NCBI GenBank assembly: GCA_947629175.1
Contig: CANRCT010000001.1
Span: 124,001 to 188,000, forward strand
Source: an uncultured Muribaculaceae bacterium
Lineage (GTDB): Bacteria > Bacteroidota > Bacteroidia > Bacteroidales > Muribaculaceae
Length of the DNA: 64,000 nucleotides
Reading direction: 5' to 3'
A model generated the notes under the pieces. That model was not told the origin of the DNA. It saw only the letters and a list, made by a program, of their open reading frames with translations, and searched no databases. Below are positions 47,335-55,264 of this stretch, piece by piece. A program made the translations under genes and the position numbers. Numbering within the stretch: position 1 is the stretch's first letter; every line of letters starts with the position of its first letter.

Positions 47335-48512
47335 AAGCCGCGTCGCCACGCAAGATATGCTTTATTACCGGCACCCGCGCCGACTTCGGCATCATGAGCC
47401 GGCTGATGCGGGAGCTCCGCGATAAGGATGGAGTGACGCTGCAGATTGTAGCCACGAATATGCATCTTTCGGAGCGTCATGGCATGACGATCGACGAGAT
47501 TACTGCAGAAGGGCTGAAGGTTGACGAGCGTGTGGCGATGGATCTGTCGCATGACGACCGCAGGTCGACGGTAAAAGCCATGTCGGAGTGTCTGGGCGGG
47601 ATGGCCGATGCTTTAGAGCACCTTCAGCCCGACATGTGCGTAATTCTCGGCGACCGTTACGAGATGCTTGCGGCTGCATCGGCAGCCATGATCATGGGGA
47701 TACCTGTGGCGCATCTCTATGGCGGCGAGATAACCGAGGGCGCATATGATGATTCGATACGTCATGCCATTACAAAACTCTCGCGGCTGCACTTCACCTC
47801 GACCGAGGAGTACCGCAGGCGTATTATCGCCATGGGGGAGGAGCCCTCTACGGTGTATCATGTCGGTGCGCTTGGCGCAGACAATATCGCTTCGATGACG
47901 ACTATGCCGCTCGAAGAACTCGAAGCAAGTCTCGGCATGGATCTGTCGGACGGATTCCTGCTCGTTACCTTTCATCCGGTGACTCTCGAACCCGGACAGG
48001 CACGGGATCAGACGCTCGCGCTGCTTGAAGCGCTTGAGGAGCGTCTGCCGCGGATCAAGGTGCTTTTCACTATGCCGAACTCTGATTCGGAGGGCGATAT
48101 CGTCGCATCGCTGATCGGTGAATGGGCCGCCGGGCATCCTGACCGCGTTAAGGCTGTCGCCTCTCTTGGAAGGGCGCGGTATTACTCGGCGCTTCGGCAT
48201 TGCACGGCTGTGGTCGGCAATTCTTCAAGCGGTCTTACAGAGGCTCCCTCAATGGGAGTGCCGACACTCAATATCGGCAACCGTCAGCGAGGCCGCGCCC
48301 AGGGATCGACAATTGTCAACTGCGAGGCCACCCGCGATGCCGTCGCGGCCGGGCTTGACAAGGTGATGGACGATGGTATGCGGAGCCAGTGCCGTCAGCA
48401 CCCCGACAATCCCTATGCATGTGAAGGTACGCTGGCGGCGATCATGCAGGTGCTGTTGGAGACTCCGCTGCCGTTGCCGGCTTTCAAGGCGTTTTACGAC
48501 GTGAAGTGGTGA
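47331..48512 (+). CDS. neuC: UDP-N-acetylglucosamine 2-epimerase (hydrolysing)
   Basis: Turns UDP-GlcNAc into N-acetylmannosamine plus UDP, the substrate of NeuB. The 393 residues show KICFITGTRADFGIMSRLM at the start, LGDRYEMLAAASAAMIMGIP, HLYGGEITEGAYDDSIRHAI, VTFHPVTLEPG near 210 and VVGNSSSGLTEAPSMGVPTL with the UDP-binding residues. It overlaps neuB as ATGA. Its last 29 bp overlap the 3' end of a glycosyltransferase gene on the other strand. No dehydratase or aminotransferase for legionaminic or pseudaminic acid adjoins, which favours a Neu5Ac-like product. A CMP-sugar synthetase (NeuA) is missing from the window. Confidence 0.92.
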   Translation: MKAASPRKICFITGTRADFGIMSRLMRELRDKDGVTLQIVATNMHLSERHGMTIDEITAEGLKVDERVAMDLSHDDRRSTVKAMSECLGGMADALEHLQPDMCVILGDRYEMLAAASAAMIMGIPVAHLYGGEITEGAYDDSIRHAITKLSRLHFTSTEEYRRRIIAMGEEPSTVYHVGALGADNIASMTTMPLEELEASLGMDLSDGFLLVTFHPVTLEPGQARDQTLALLEALEERLPRIKVLFTMPNSDSEGDIVASLIGEWAAGHPDRVKAVASLGRARYYSALRHCTAVVGNSSSGLTEAPSMGVPTLNIGNRQRGRAQGSTIVNCEATRDAVAAGLDKVMDDGMRSQCRQHPDNPYACEGTLAAIMQVLLETPLPLPAFKAFYDVKW

Positions 48513-49224
48513 GCGACCGCAATATGTGGACACCAAGCCTCAAAGGCCATGAATAAGGATGCAGCCGGCGCAATATGGCTGCTTTAGTCAGCAGAAATCT
48601 GCGGTCGAGCGGCGAGAGCCGCCGGCCTGTGGACAATCCGTCGTGGGCGCCGACCGTTACAGGCACATATCTGATGATGAGTCCGCTACGCAAGGCGTCT
48701 GCTATATATGCGTCATCTTCCCCGCAGATATAATGGCCCGAATTTAATCCGAAGCGGGTGTCGAAAAGCAAGCCCACCCTGTCTTTTCTGATGTTGATCT
48801 CGATCGACGAAGGCCAGTATCCTTTTGGCGCATCCTGTAATAGAAATGAATGTCGGGGATACGGTTTGTCGCCTTCGGAAGATCTGTAGCGGCTGAGCAA
48901 TATGTCGGCGTCGGGATTGTTGTCGAATGCCTGAACGAGATCACGCAATTCACCGGCGGTGAGTTCAACGTCGTCGTCGGAGATTTTCAGCAAAGGCGCT
49001 TCCGCACGTCTGAGCAACATGTTGCGGTTTACGGCGAGGCCGCGTGTTTCGGATTCGACAACTATCATATCCGGCCGTATCAGCTCCTGCGGTACCGGAC
49101 CCCTGTCGCCGCCCCGCTGCCATCCGACCAGATAGCCGGCCTCCTTGACCTCCGGCAACCGGAGAGCCGCTGTGCGTTCTATCCCGGCGCGCCCATAGGT
49201 GGATATGAGCACCTGAAGCCTCAC
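48484..49224 (-). CDS. Glycosyltransferase (GT-A fold, family 2-like)
   Basis: A 246-residue sugar transferase. The N-terminus has LQVLISTYGRAGIERT in place of the more common ISVIVPxYN. A DxD-like metal motif KISDDDVELTAGEL lies near 80, and a late CGEDDAYIADAL (a likely catalytic ED(D/x) pair) lies near 168. There is no membrane segment. It overlaps folA by 4 nt at its start and converges on neuC with a 29-bp 3' overlap. Its link to folA-thyA looks accidental for function. It may act with the NeuB/NeuC sugar across the overlap, which is speculation. Confidence 0.75.
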   Translation of the reverse strand: MRLQVLISTYGRAGIERTAALRLPEVKEAGYLVGWQRGGDRGPVPQELIRPDMIVVESETRGLAVNRNMLLRRAEAPLLKISDDDVELTAGELRDLVQAFDNNPDADILLSRYRSSEGDKPYPRHSFLLQDAPKGYWPSSIEINIRKDRVGLLFDTRFGLNSGHYICGEDDAYIADALRSGLIIRYVPVTVGAHDGLSTGRRLSPLDRRFLLTKAAILRRLHPYSWPLRLGVHILRSLTTSRRKTP

Positions 49225-49727
49225 TGTCTCACAAGATCGGTAAACCGATAGGAAAGCCCGGTGGACTCATCGGTGAATCTCTCTGACTGTATGGTCACAG
49301 ACCACTTCGAACTGTCGATCTCAGGGAAAAATGTGTCGGCCTCATCGAGCGACGCATCCACCTCGGTAAGATAGATGCGCGTTGCGAGCGGCAATGCGGC
49401 GGCATACACCTGGCCTCCGCCTATTATCATCGTTTCCGGAGCTTCGGCAGTCATGGCGATCGCTTTTTCGAGGGAGTCCGCAGTCTCGATGCCGGGGGCG
49501 CTGTAATTGACATTGCTGGTGATCACTATATTTCGGCGCTCAGGAAGCGCTCCTTTGGGCAGCGACTCGAATGTACGGCGCCCCATAATGACCGGTTTGC
49601 CGAGCGTGAGCTTTTTGAATCTGCGCAGATCGGCGCGGATATGGAAAGCGAGATCGCCGCGGCAGCCGATCTCTCCGCGCCGCCCTACTGCGGCGATCAG
49701 CGATATTGTGGAACGGTTGTCGGTCAT
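49221..49727 (-). CDS. folA: Dihydrofolate reductase
   Basis: Reduces dihydrofolate with NADPH. The 168 residues show [20 protein letters not shown] at the start and [28 protein letters not shown], the usual substrate and NADPH-binding stretch, then [27 protein letters not shown]. In the Met20-loop region the classical LPWxLPxD reads LAFHIRAD: the key Asp is kept but the Pro-Trp pair is Ala-Phe. It overlaps thyA by 4 nt and the GT gene by 4 nt. Pairing with thyA recycles the dihydrofolate made by thymidylate synthesis. Confidence 0.93.
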   Translation of the reverse strand: MTDNRSTISLIAAVGRRGEIGCRGDLAFHIRADLRRFKKLTLGKPVIMGRRTFESLPKGALPERRNIVITSNVNYSAPGIETADSLEKAIAMTAEAPETMIIGGGQVYAAALPLATRIYLTEVDASLDEADTFFPEIDSSKWSVTIQSERFTDESTGLSYRFTDLVRQ

Positions 49728-50518
49728 ACGGCTACTGTGGCTTTGATATGGGGGTGAGGGTCATAGTCCTCAAGATGAAAATCATCATAATGAAAATCAA
49801 ATATGGATTTCACTTCGGGATTGATGACCATGCGCGGCAGCGGCCTCGGCTCGCGCGACAACTGAAGCTCTACCTGCTCGAAATGGTTGCGGTAGATGTG
49901 TGCGTCGCCAAGAGTATGCACGAAGTCGCCGGGCTGCAGGCCGGTGACCTGCGCCGTCATCATGAGCAACAGGGCATAGGATGCGATGTTGAATGGCACG
50001 CCGAGAAAACAGTCGGCGCTACGCTGGTAGAGCTGGAGGCTCAGACGTCCGTCGGCGACATAATACTGGAAAAAAGCGTGGCATGGGGGCAGATGCATGC
50101 CCGGCAGATCGGCTACGTTCCATGCGCTCACTATGATGCGCCGCGAGTCGGGATTGGTCTTGATCGTGTGTACCGCCTCTGCGATCTGGTCAATGTAGCC
50201 GCCATGATAGTCGGGCCAGTGACGCCACTGGTATCCGTAGATGTGGCCGAGATCACCGTCAGGGCCGGCCCATTCATTCCAGATTCTGACACCGTTGTCC
50301 TGCAGATACTTCACATTGGTATCGCCTTTGAGGAACCACAGCAATTCGTGGATGATCGATTTCAGATGAAGTTTTTTTGTGGTCAGCAGCGGAAATCCGT
50401 CGGCGAGATTGAATCTCATCTGATATCCGAAGATCGAACGGGTGCCTGTGCCGGTGCGGTCCGATTTGTCAGTGCCGCTCTCCATGATGGTGCGGAGAAG
50501 GTCAAGATATTGTTTCAT
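49724..50518 (-). CDS. thyA: Thymidylate synthase
   Basis: Methylates dUMP to dTMP with methylenetetrahydrofolate. The 264 residues match E. coli ThyA in length and motif placement: [52 protein letters not shown], the catalytic Cys146 in [12 protein letters not shown], then [20 protein letters not shown]. It lies 6 nt after the membrane ferredoxin gene and overlaps folA as ATGA. Start and end are clear. Confidence 0.97.
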   Translation of the reverse strand: MKQYLDLLRTIMESGTDKSDRTGTGTRSIFGYQMRFNLADGFPLLTTKKLHLKSIIHELLWFLKGDTNVKYLQDNGVRIWNEWAGPDGDLGHIYGYQWRHWPDYHGGYIDQIAEAVHTIKTNPDSRRIIVSAWNVADLPGMHLPPCHAFFQYYVADGRLSLQLYQRSADCFLGVPFNIASYALLLMMTAQVTGLQPGDFVHTLGDAHIYRNHFEQVELQLSREPRPLPRMVINPEVKSIFDFHYDDFHLEDYDPHPHIKATVAV

Positions 50519-50524
50519 TTCCGG

Positions 50525-51457
50525 TCATTGTTTTTCTTGTGATGTATGGTCGCATTCGGGTGAGGCCGTGTCAAGGGTGGCCTCTGTTTTTGGGCTGATC
50601 GGTTTCACGCTCTGCATGAGGGGTATCGACAGCTGTTTGCGGCGTGTGGTGTAGTGTATGGCGTCGTTGGGGCACACGTTGATGCAGTTGAAGCAATTGA
50701 CGCAACGTGAGCCGTCGACCACATGGTCGTTGAGATCGAGACATTCAGCTTTACATACATCGGCACACCGGCGGCACTGGATGCATTTGTCGGTGTCGAT
50801 GTCAATCTGAAATATGGCAAAGCGACTGACGAAACCGAGCGTGGTGCCGACAGGACAAACCGTCGAACAGATGAGGCGCCCGGATCTTGCGCTGACTATG
50901 ACTACCACCGACATAACCATCACTGTCACCGCTACTCCCAGAGCCGATCCTGCAATGGCCCGGGTAAGGGGAGTGTCGAGCGGGTCGTAGGGTGGGGCCG
51001 CCGGCGTCTGTATTCCGATCGCATCGGCTACGGGCGCTATGCACCCCGAGCAGAAACGAAGATAGAGCGTGTAAGGATCGACAAAAGCAGGGATTGCGAG
51101 GAGTCCGAGCATCAGACATATAAGCGTGACAGCCAGAACGGTGTATCGCAGCGGGTTGAAGGGCTGCCGGTAGCGGTAGATCTTGTGTCGGTGGAACACA
51201 CGTGAGGAGATATCCTGGATCAGTCCGATGGGACATGCCGCGGAACAATAGACACGGCCGAAAACCAGAGTGATGATGAGCCACACGACAAATACGCCGA
51301 GTGAAAATGTCATGACGGCCGGCATGAACTGAATTCTGCCGATCCAACGTGCCACAGGATCCAGGAAGGCCGACGATATGACGAGGCCAACGGTCAGCGA
51401 CATGAAAACCGTCAGCGACAATAATATTCGGCCGATGCGCAAAGCTTTGTTCATCAT
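50525..51457 (-). CDS. Membrane 4Fe-4S ferredoxin-type protein (NapH/NosR-like)
   Basis: A 310-residue inner-membrane protein that would pass electrons between the quinone pool or a ferredoxin and a partner. Four to five hydrophobic helices are seen (SLTVFMSLTVGLVISSAF, then MTFSLGVFVVWLIITLVFG, later LAVTLICLMLGLLAIPAF and a fourth near 175-195). Two CxxxCP motifs, YCSAACPIGLIQD and ICSTVCPVGTTLG, are typical of NapH. Two 4Fe-4S binding motifs follow near 225-265 (CIQCRRCADVCKAEC and CVNCFNCINVCPND). A polar tail ends it. The partner oxidoreductase is not adjacent. It may be the first gene of the thyA-folA transcript. Confidence 0.82.
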   Translation of the reverse strand: MMNKALRIGRILLSLTVFMSLTVGLVISSAFLDPVARWIGRIQFMPAVMTFSLGVFVVWLIITLVFGRVYCSAACPIGLIQDISSRVFHRHKIYRYRQPFNPLRYTVLAVTLICLMLGLLAIPAFVDPYTLYLRFCSGCIAPVADAIGIQTPAAPPYDPLDTPLTRAIAGSALGVAVTVMVMSVVVIVSARSGRLICSTVCPVGTTLGFVSRFAIFQIDIDTDKCIQCRRCADVCKAECLDLNDHVVDGSRCVNCFNCINVCPNDAIHYTTRRKQLSIPLMQSVKPISPKTEATLDTASPECDHTSQEKQ

Positions 51458-51460
51458 CGA

Positions 51461-51469
51461 GGGGGGGGG
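51461..51469. repeat. Homopolymer run of nine G in the ferredoxin gene leader
   Basis: Nine G at 51461-51469 (nine C on the mRNA strand of the minus gene), directly upstream of its ATG at 51457 and inside the leader between start codon and -7 box. A run of this length is prone to slippage. Confidence 0.8.
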
Positions 51470-51494
51470 ATCGGATTTTTTTGAATTCGTAACG

Positions 51495-51528
51495 CAAACG
51501 TACGAAAAAATATTATAAATACCGCAAA
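51495..51528 (-). promoter_or_regulatory. Promoter of the ferredoxin-thyA-folA unit
   Basis: On the minus strand, TTTG (51528-51525), 22 nt, then TACGTTTG (51502-51495), a TAnnTTTG match. It faces away from the protease promoter, whose -7 box lies 8 bp beyond. Confidence 0.5.
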
Positions 51529-51535
51529 TTTTATA

Positions 51536-51543
51536 TATATTTG
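51536..51543 (+). promoter_or_regulatory. -7 promoter box of the S8 protease gene
   Basis: TATATTTG at 51536-51543, a full TAnnTTTG match, 47 nt before the ATG. The upstream partner would fall in the AT-rich stretch shared with the opposite promoter, where no TTTG is clear. Confidence 0.5.
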
Positions 51544-51590
51544 CGCGGTTTAATTATTCAATGCCTCAAAACTTCAAAGCCGAACTATAA

Positions 51591-53873
51591 ATGAACACTC
51601 GCATTGTAGTCCTCTCCCTCCTGATAGGCGCTTCGCTTCTGCCGGGTGCCATGGCACAGAACGCCGGGCAAAAGGTGAATTTTGCCGGTAAAGTATTATT
51701 TGATCAGTATCAGGCCGCTCAGAAATCGCGTGCGGCCGGACAGACTCCCCGCAGGGAGGTGCCGGAAACCATGTTGGCAATCGTGGAACTGACCGACGGC
51801 GCTGATGCCGAAGGGCTGACTGCGCTGACCGACGGCGTGGAGGTGATGGACCGCCGTGGCGATATGGCAATTATAAGCGTGCCCACTGGGGCTATAATGC
51901 AGGTAGCGGCCGACAGGGCAGTGAAACGGATGTCGGTGGGAGGGAAAGCCCGTCTTGCCCTCGATAAAGCCCGCACAGCTTCAAAGGCGAGCAGGGTTAT
52001 GAACGGTCTGAAAAATGGCTTGCCCAGGGATTACACCGGCAGCGGGGTGGTGCTGGGAATGATGGACCAGGGTTTTGATCCCAATCACATCAACTTCCTT
52101 AATGCCGACCAGACTGCTTCGCGTGTGAAAAGGGTATGGGTATATGGGGGCGAAGGCGCTCCTGCAGCCTATGAGACTCCTTCGGCCATAGCCGGATTGC
52201 CGACCGACGATGCTCATTCGACTCATGCTACCCACGTGGCCGGCATCATGGGCGGAGCCTATGACAAAACCTGCTACAGGGTGAAGATGATAAATGGCGT
52301 GCCGATGCTGGGCGATGCAGCCAACAATTATTACGGTCTGGCCCGCGGCGCCGAATACGCCGTGGGAGTGGGATCGCTTTTCGATGCCAACATCATGGAT
52401 GCTGCGAGCAAAGTGCTGGCGTATTCGAAATCAGAGGGTAAGCCGGCCGTATTCAATCTCAGTCTCGGAAGCGTCATGGGACCGCACGACGGCACCGACG
52501 TGGTGGATAAATATCTTGCCGAACTCGGCAAGGAGATGATCATCGTGATGGCTGCCGGCAATGACGGAATGTTTGACGTGTCGCTCAGAGCAGACTTCAC
52601 TGCGGGCGCCGGCAAGGTGTCGACCATACCTGTGACCGAACACAATACGAGCTGGAACGGTTTCGTGCAGGTGTGGAGCGATACGGCCGATCCGGTGACG
52701 CTGGTGTTCAATATTCTGAATGTCAAGACGGGTGCGGTGACCTACAGCTATTCGGTAAGAGGGCCGCAGGAGGAGATCAGCATAGGCGGCAGCGAGACGT
52801 CTGTCGTGTCCCCGCTTTTCAGTCAGGCGTTTGCATCAGATTCCTATGCTATCGTGTCATCGGGCGTTGAAGAATCCAACAACCGGTATGTGGCTTCGCT
52901 CTATATGGATCTGACGGCGAAAAGTCTGAAAAATCCCGATCTGGTGCCTATGATTACTCTTGAGGGAGCTGCCGGTCAGGGGGCTACTGCGTATATCGTG
53001 ACACAGAATGAGGATCTGCTGACGTTCGGCGACCGCGGTATGGCCGGATACACTGCCGGAAGTCCGGCGGAGAGTATCAGCAGCATGGCATGCGGCGAAA
53101 ACGTAATCGTTGTCGGGTCTTACAACAGCCGTAATGAGTTTCCTTTGCTGAAGGGTGCGGTAATGGGTTACAAGGCTGAATATTATCCGGTGGATGGAGT
53201 CAGCTCGTTCACTTCATACGGTACGACTTTCTCCGGAAAGAAACTTCCTGAACTTTGCGCTCCTGGCATGACGGTGATCTCAAGCGTAAGCACCCCATGG
53301 GTGAACGGCACGGGGGAGGATACCGGCGATTTGTCGGCAAGAGTCGACCGTAAAGATCTCACGGGAGCAATGAAGGCCGACCGTACCGACTACTGGGGAC
53401 AGATGCAGGGCACTTCAATGGCAGCGCCGTATGCCAGCGGCGTGGTGGCGTTGCTGCTTGAACAGGATCCCACACTGACGGTTGACCGTGTGAGAGAATT
53501 GCTCGTAAGCTCAGCCCAGGCTATGCCTGCCGGGAGCGAGAAAGTAGCCCTGCAGTGGGGCGCCGGCAAACTCAATGCCGAGAATGCCATGCGCAAGCTG
53601 TTGGGCATGCCGTCGTCGATAGGCGATGTCAAGGCCGATACAGAGCGCCGCTTTTCGATGGAACAGACCGATGACCTGATCGTTGCGGGAATAGCCGGCG
53701 AGAAGGGAATCGCCGCCCGTCTCACTTCCCTGGCAGGGCTGACGGCTGTTTCAGCCAAGCCGCAGGGCGAGACCGTTGAACTGCCGACATCCGGACTTCC
53801 CACAGGCGTTTACGTACTGACAGTCGAAGGCGAGTCGGGATCAGCCATAAGCAAGAGAGTCATCGTAAGGTGA
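51591..53873 (+). CDS. Secreted subtilisin-like serine protease (S8) with sorting-type C-terminus
   Basis: A 760-residue exported protease. The signal peptide ends PGAMAQ. A propeptide-like region covers about 25-125. The catalytic triad is Asp159 (GMMDQGFDP), His212 (THATHVAGIMGG) and Ser609 (GTSMAAPYASG). The oxyanion Asn is in IVMAAGNDG. A large insert (about 345-560, with Ig-like strands) separates His from Ser. The last 75 residues form a beta domain ending LPTGVYVLTVEGESG and KRVIVR, the pattern of type A type IX sorting domains. The protein is therefore a likely PorU substrate placed on the cell surface. Role in protein feeding or maturation of other surface proteins is not shown. Confidence 0.9.
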   Translation: MNTRIVVLSLLIGASLLPGAMAQNAGQKVNFAGKVLFDQYQAAQKSRAAGQTPRREVPETMLAIVELTDGADAEGLTALTDGVEVMDRRGDMAIISVPTGAIMQVAADRAVKRMSVGGKARLALDKARTASKASRVMNGLKNGLPRDYTGSGVVLGMMDQGFDPNHINFLNADQTASRVKRVWVYGGEGAPAAYETPSAIAGLPTDDAHSTHATHVAGIMGGAYDKTCYRVKMINGVPMLGDAANNYYGLARGAEYAVGVGSLFDANIMDAASKVLAYSKSEGKPAVFNLSLGSVMGPHDGTDVVDKYLAELGKEMIIVMAAGNDGMFDVSLRADFTAGAGKVSTIPVTEHNTSWNGFVQVWSDTADPVTLVFNILNVKTGAVTYSYSVRGPQEEISIGGSETSVVSPLFSQAFASDSYAIVSSGVEESNNRYVASLYMDLTAKSLKNPDLVPMITLEGAAGQGATAYIVTQNEDLLTFGDRGMAGYTAGSPAESISSMACGENVIVVGSYNSRNEFPLLKGAVMGYKAEYYPVDGVSSFTSYGTTFSGKKLPELCAPGMTVISSVSTPWVNGTGEDTGDLSARVDRKDLTGAMKADRTDYWGQMQGTSMAAPYASGVVALLLEQDPTLTVDRVRELLVSSAQAMPAGSEKVALQWGAGKLNAENAMRKLLGMPSSIGDVKADTERRFSMEQTDDLIVAGIAGEKGIAARLTSLAGLTAVSAKPQGETVELPTSGLPTGVYVLTVEGESGSAISKRVIVR

Positions 53874-53891
53874 CGGATTTATGATTTTTTA

Positions 53892-53924
53892 ATTGCGAAC
53901 CGTGGTCGTCGAGTATTAACTTTG
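53892..53924 (+). promoter_or_regulatory. Promoter of DUF4494-yggS
   Basis: ATTG at 53892-53895, 21 nt, then TAACTTTG at 53917-53924. The second box is a full match and the first is one base off. The start codon is 42 nt downstream. Confidence 0.6.
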
Positions 53925-53966
53925 CACACCGAAATGGAACTATAAACAAAAAGAAAAGATCAAAAA

Positions 53967-54422
53967 ATGGCAAACTGGTTTGAATGCAAAGTGAGATATG
54001 ACAAGATGATGGAAAATGGCGTGGTGAAGAAGGTCAATGAACCTTATCTGGTCGATGCCCTCTCGTTTACCGAGGCTGAAAGCCGCATCATAGAGGAGCA
54101 GACCCCTTTCATATCGGGGGATTTCTCGGTAAGCGCTGTGAAGCGAACGAAGATTTCAGAGATATTCTGGGATGACTCGGCCGACAAATGGTATCTTGTC
54201 AAAGTGGCCTTCATCACCATCGACGAGAAGACCGCGGCCGAGAAGAAGAGCTCAACGCTGATACTTACTGCCGGCAACGATCTCAAAGGCGCTTACGACA
54301 ATTTCATAGCCGGCATGGAAGGAACCATGGCCGACTTCGAGATCCAGTCGATAGCCGAGACTCCTCTGATGGATGTCTACAAGGCCAAGCTCGGCAATAT
54401 CCCGTCGGCAAAAGAGGATTGA
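53967..54422 (+). CDS. DUF4494 protein
   Basis: A 151-residue cytoplasmic protein. It starts MANWFECKVRYDKMMENGVV, the conserved beginning of DUF4494, a Bacteroidota family of unknown function. Other visible stretches are VDALSFTEAESRIIEE and YLVKVAFITIDEKTAAEKKS, suggesting alternating beta strands and helices, and a late ETPLMDVYKA. No catalytic residues are known. It is separated from yggS by 2 nt after its stop, so both come from one mRNA and are translated together, which ties it loosely to PLP or amino acid homeostasis. Confidence 0.85.
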   Translation: MANWFECKVRYDKMMENGVVKKVNEPYLVDALSFTEAESRIIEEQTPFISGDFSVSAVKRTKISEIFWDDSADKWYLVKVAFITIDEKTAAEKKSSTLILTAGNDLKGAYDNFIAGMEGTMADFEIQSIAETPLMDVYKAKLGNIPSAKED

Positions 54423-54424
54423 TC

Positions 54425-55087
54425 ATGGGATCTGACATAGCTGACAGGCTGCATGAAATCAAGTCGGCTCTGCCCCAGGGGGTGGAGCTGATTGCCGTAA
54501 GCAAGTTTCATCCGGCGGAAGCTATCTCTGAGGCATATGCGGCCGGACAGCGTGTCTTCGGCGAGAGCCGCGCTCAGGAGCTGCAGGAAAAAGCCTCACG
54601 TCTGCCGGACGACATAGAGTGGCATTTCATCGGCCATCTGCAGACCAATAAGGTGAAGCCTGTGGTGGCGGTGGCGTCTATGATACAGAGCATAGACTCG
54701 ATGCGGCTCCTTAAAGCTGTCGGCGATGCGGCTGTGAAAGCCGGGCGGGTGATCGACGTGCTGCTTCAGGTGCATGTGGCCCGCGAGGAAACAAAAACTG
54801 GATTTCTGCCTGAAGAGATGGCGTCGGCGGCAGCCGAGGCTATCCGTATGCCCGGCCTGCGGTTGCGCGGCGTAATGGGGATGGCGTCGAATACCGATGA
54901 CCAACAGAGGGTACGCGCCGATTTCAGAGCCATCCGCTGTTGTTTCGATACTCTGAAGGAAAGCGTCGCCGCAGGGCAGCCCTGTTTTGACACTGTAAGT
55001 ATGGGCATGAGCCACGACCGCAGGCTCGCGGTGGAAGAGGGCAGCACGATGGTCAGAATAGGCACTGATATCTTCGGGGAGCGGTAA
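54425..55087 (+). CDS. yggS: YggS/PROSC-family PLP homeostasis protein
   Basis: A 220-residue pyridoxal-phosphate carrier with no known enzyme activity that keeps PLP and amino acid pools in balance. The start at 54425 (MGSDIADRLHEIKSAL) is right because the family's first strand is GVELIAVSKFHP, with the PLP lysine in VSK at about 28. Also visible are VFGESRAQELQEKASRLP, WHFIGHLQTNK, LLQVHVAREETKTGF, GVMGMAS and the phosphate-binding SMGMSHDRRLAVEEGSTMVR with IGTDIFGER at the end. The open frame upstream (to 54188) overlaps DUF4494 and is not used. Confidence 0.95.
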   Translation: MGSDIADRLHEIKSALPQGVELIAVSKFHPAEAISEAYAAGQRVFGESRAQELQEKASRLPDDIEWHFIGHLQTNKVKPVVAVASMIQSIDSMRLLKAVGDAAVKAGRVIDVLLQVHVAREETKTGFLPEEMASAAAEAIRMPGLRLRGVMGMASNTDDQQRVRADFRAIRCCFDTLKESVAAGQPCFDTVSMGMSHDRRLAVEEGSTMVRIGTDIFGER

Positions 55088-55145
55088 TCGGCGGCGCAGA
55101 AGCAAAAAAATGTGCTGAAATAGAGGTGGAAAACAAAAAAATGGT

Positions 55146-55153
55146 TAACTTTG
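55146..55153 (+). promoter_or_regulatory. -7 promoter box of the FHS-type transporter
   Basis: TAACTTTG at 55146-55153, a full match. The start codon is 111 nt further on, so the leader is long and holds a palindrome and a direct repeat. Confidence 0.55.
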
Positions 55154-55162
55154 ACAAGTTTT

Positions 55163-55210
55163 TGCCGCAGATGCCATGAAAACCTTCAGGCCGGCCTGCT
55201 GCCGCAGATG
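55163..55210 (+). promoter_or_regulatory. Palindrome flanked by direct repeats in the transporter leader
   Basis: The 12-bp perfect palindrome caggccggcctg lies at 55187-55198, between two copies of tgccgcagatg (55163-55173 and 55200-55210). All lie downstream of the promoter and 55 to 100 nt before the start codon. This could be an operator for a sugar-responsive regulator or an RNA structure. Confidence 0.45.
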
Positions 55211-55264
55211 ACTATTCACATTCATACCTGACTAATTAATAAACAAATCAATACCACATCAATT

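Noticed and set aside
54188..54424. N-terminal extension of YggS
   Set aside because: It overlaps DUF4494 in another frame. The family starts at the ATG at 54425.
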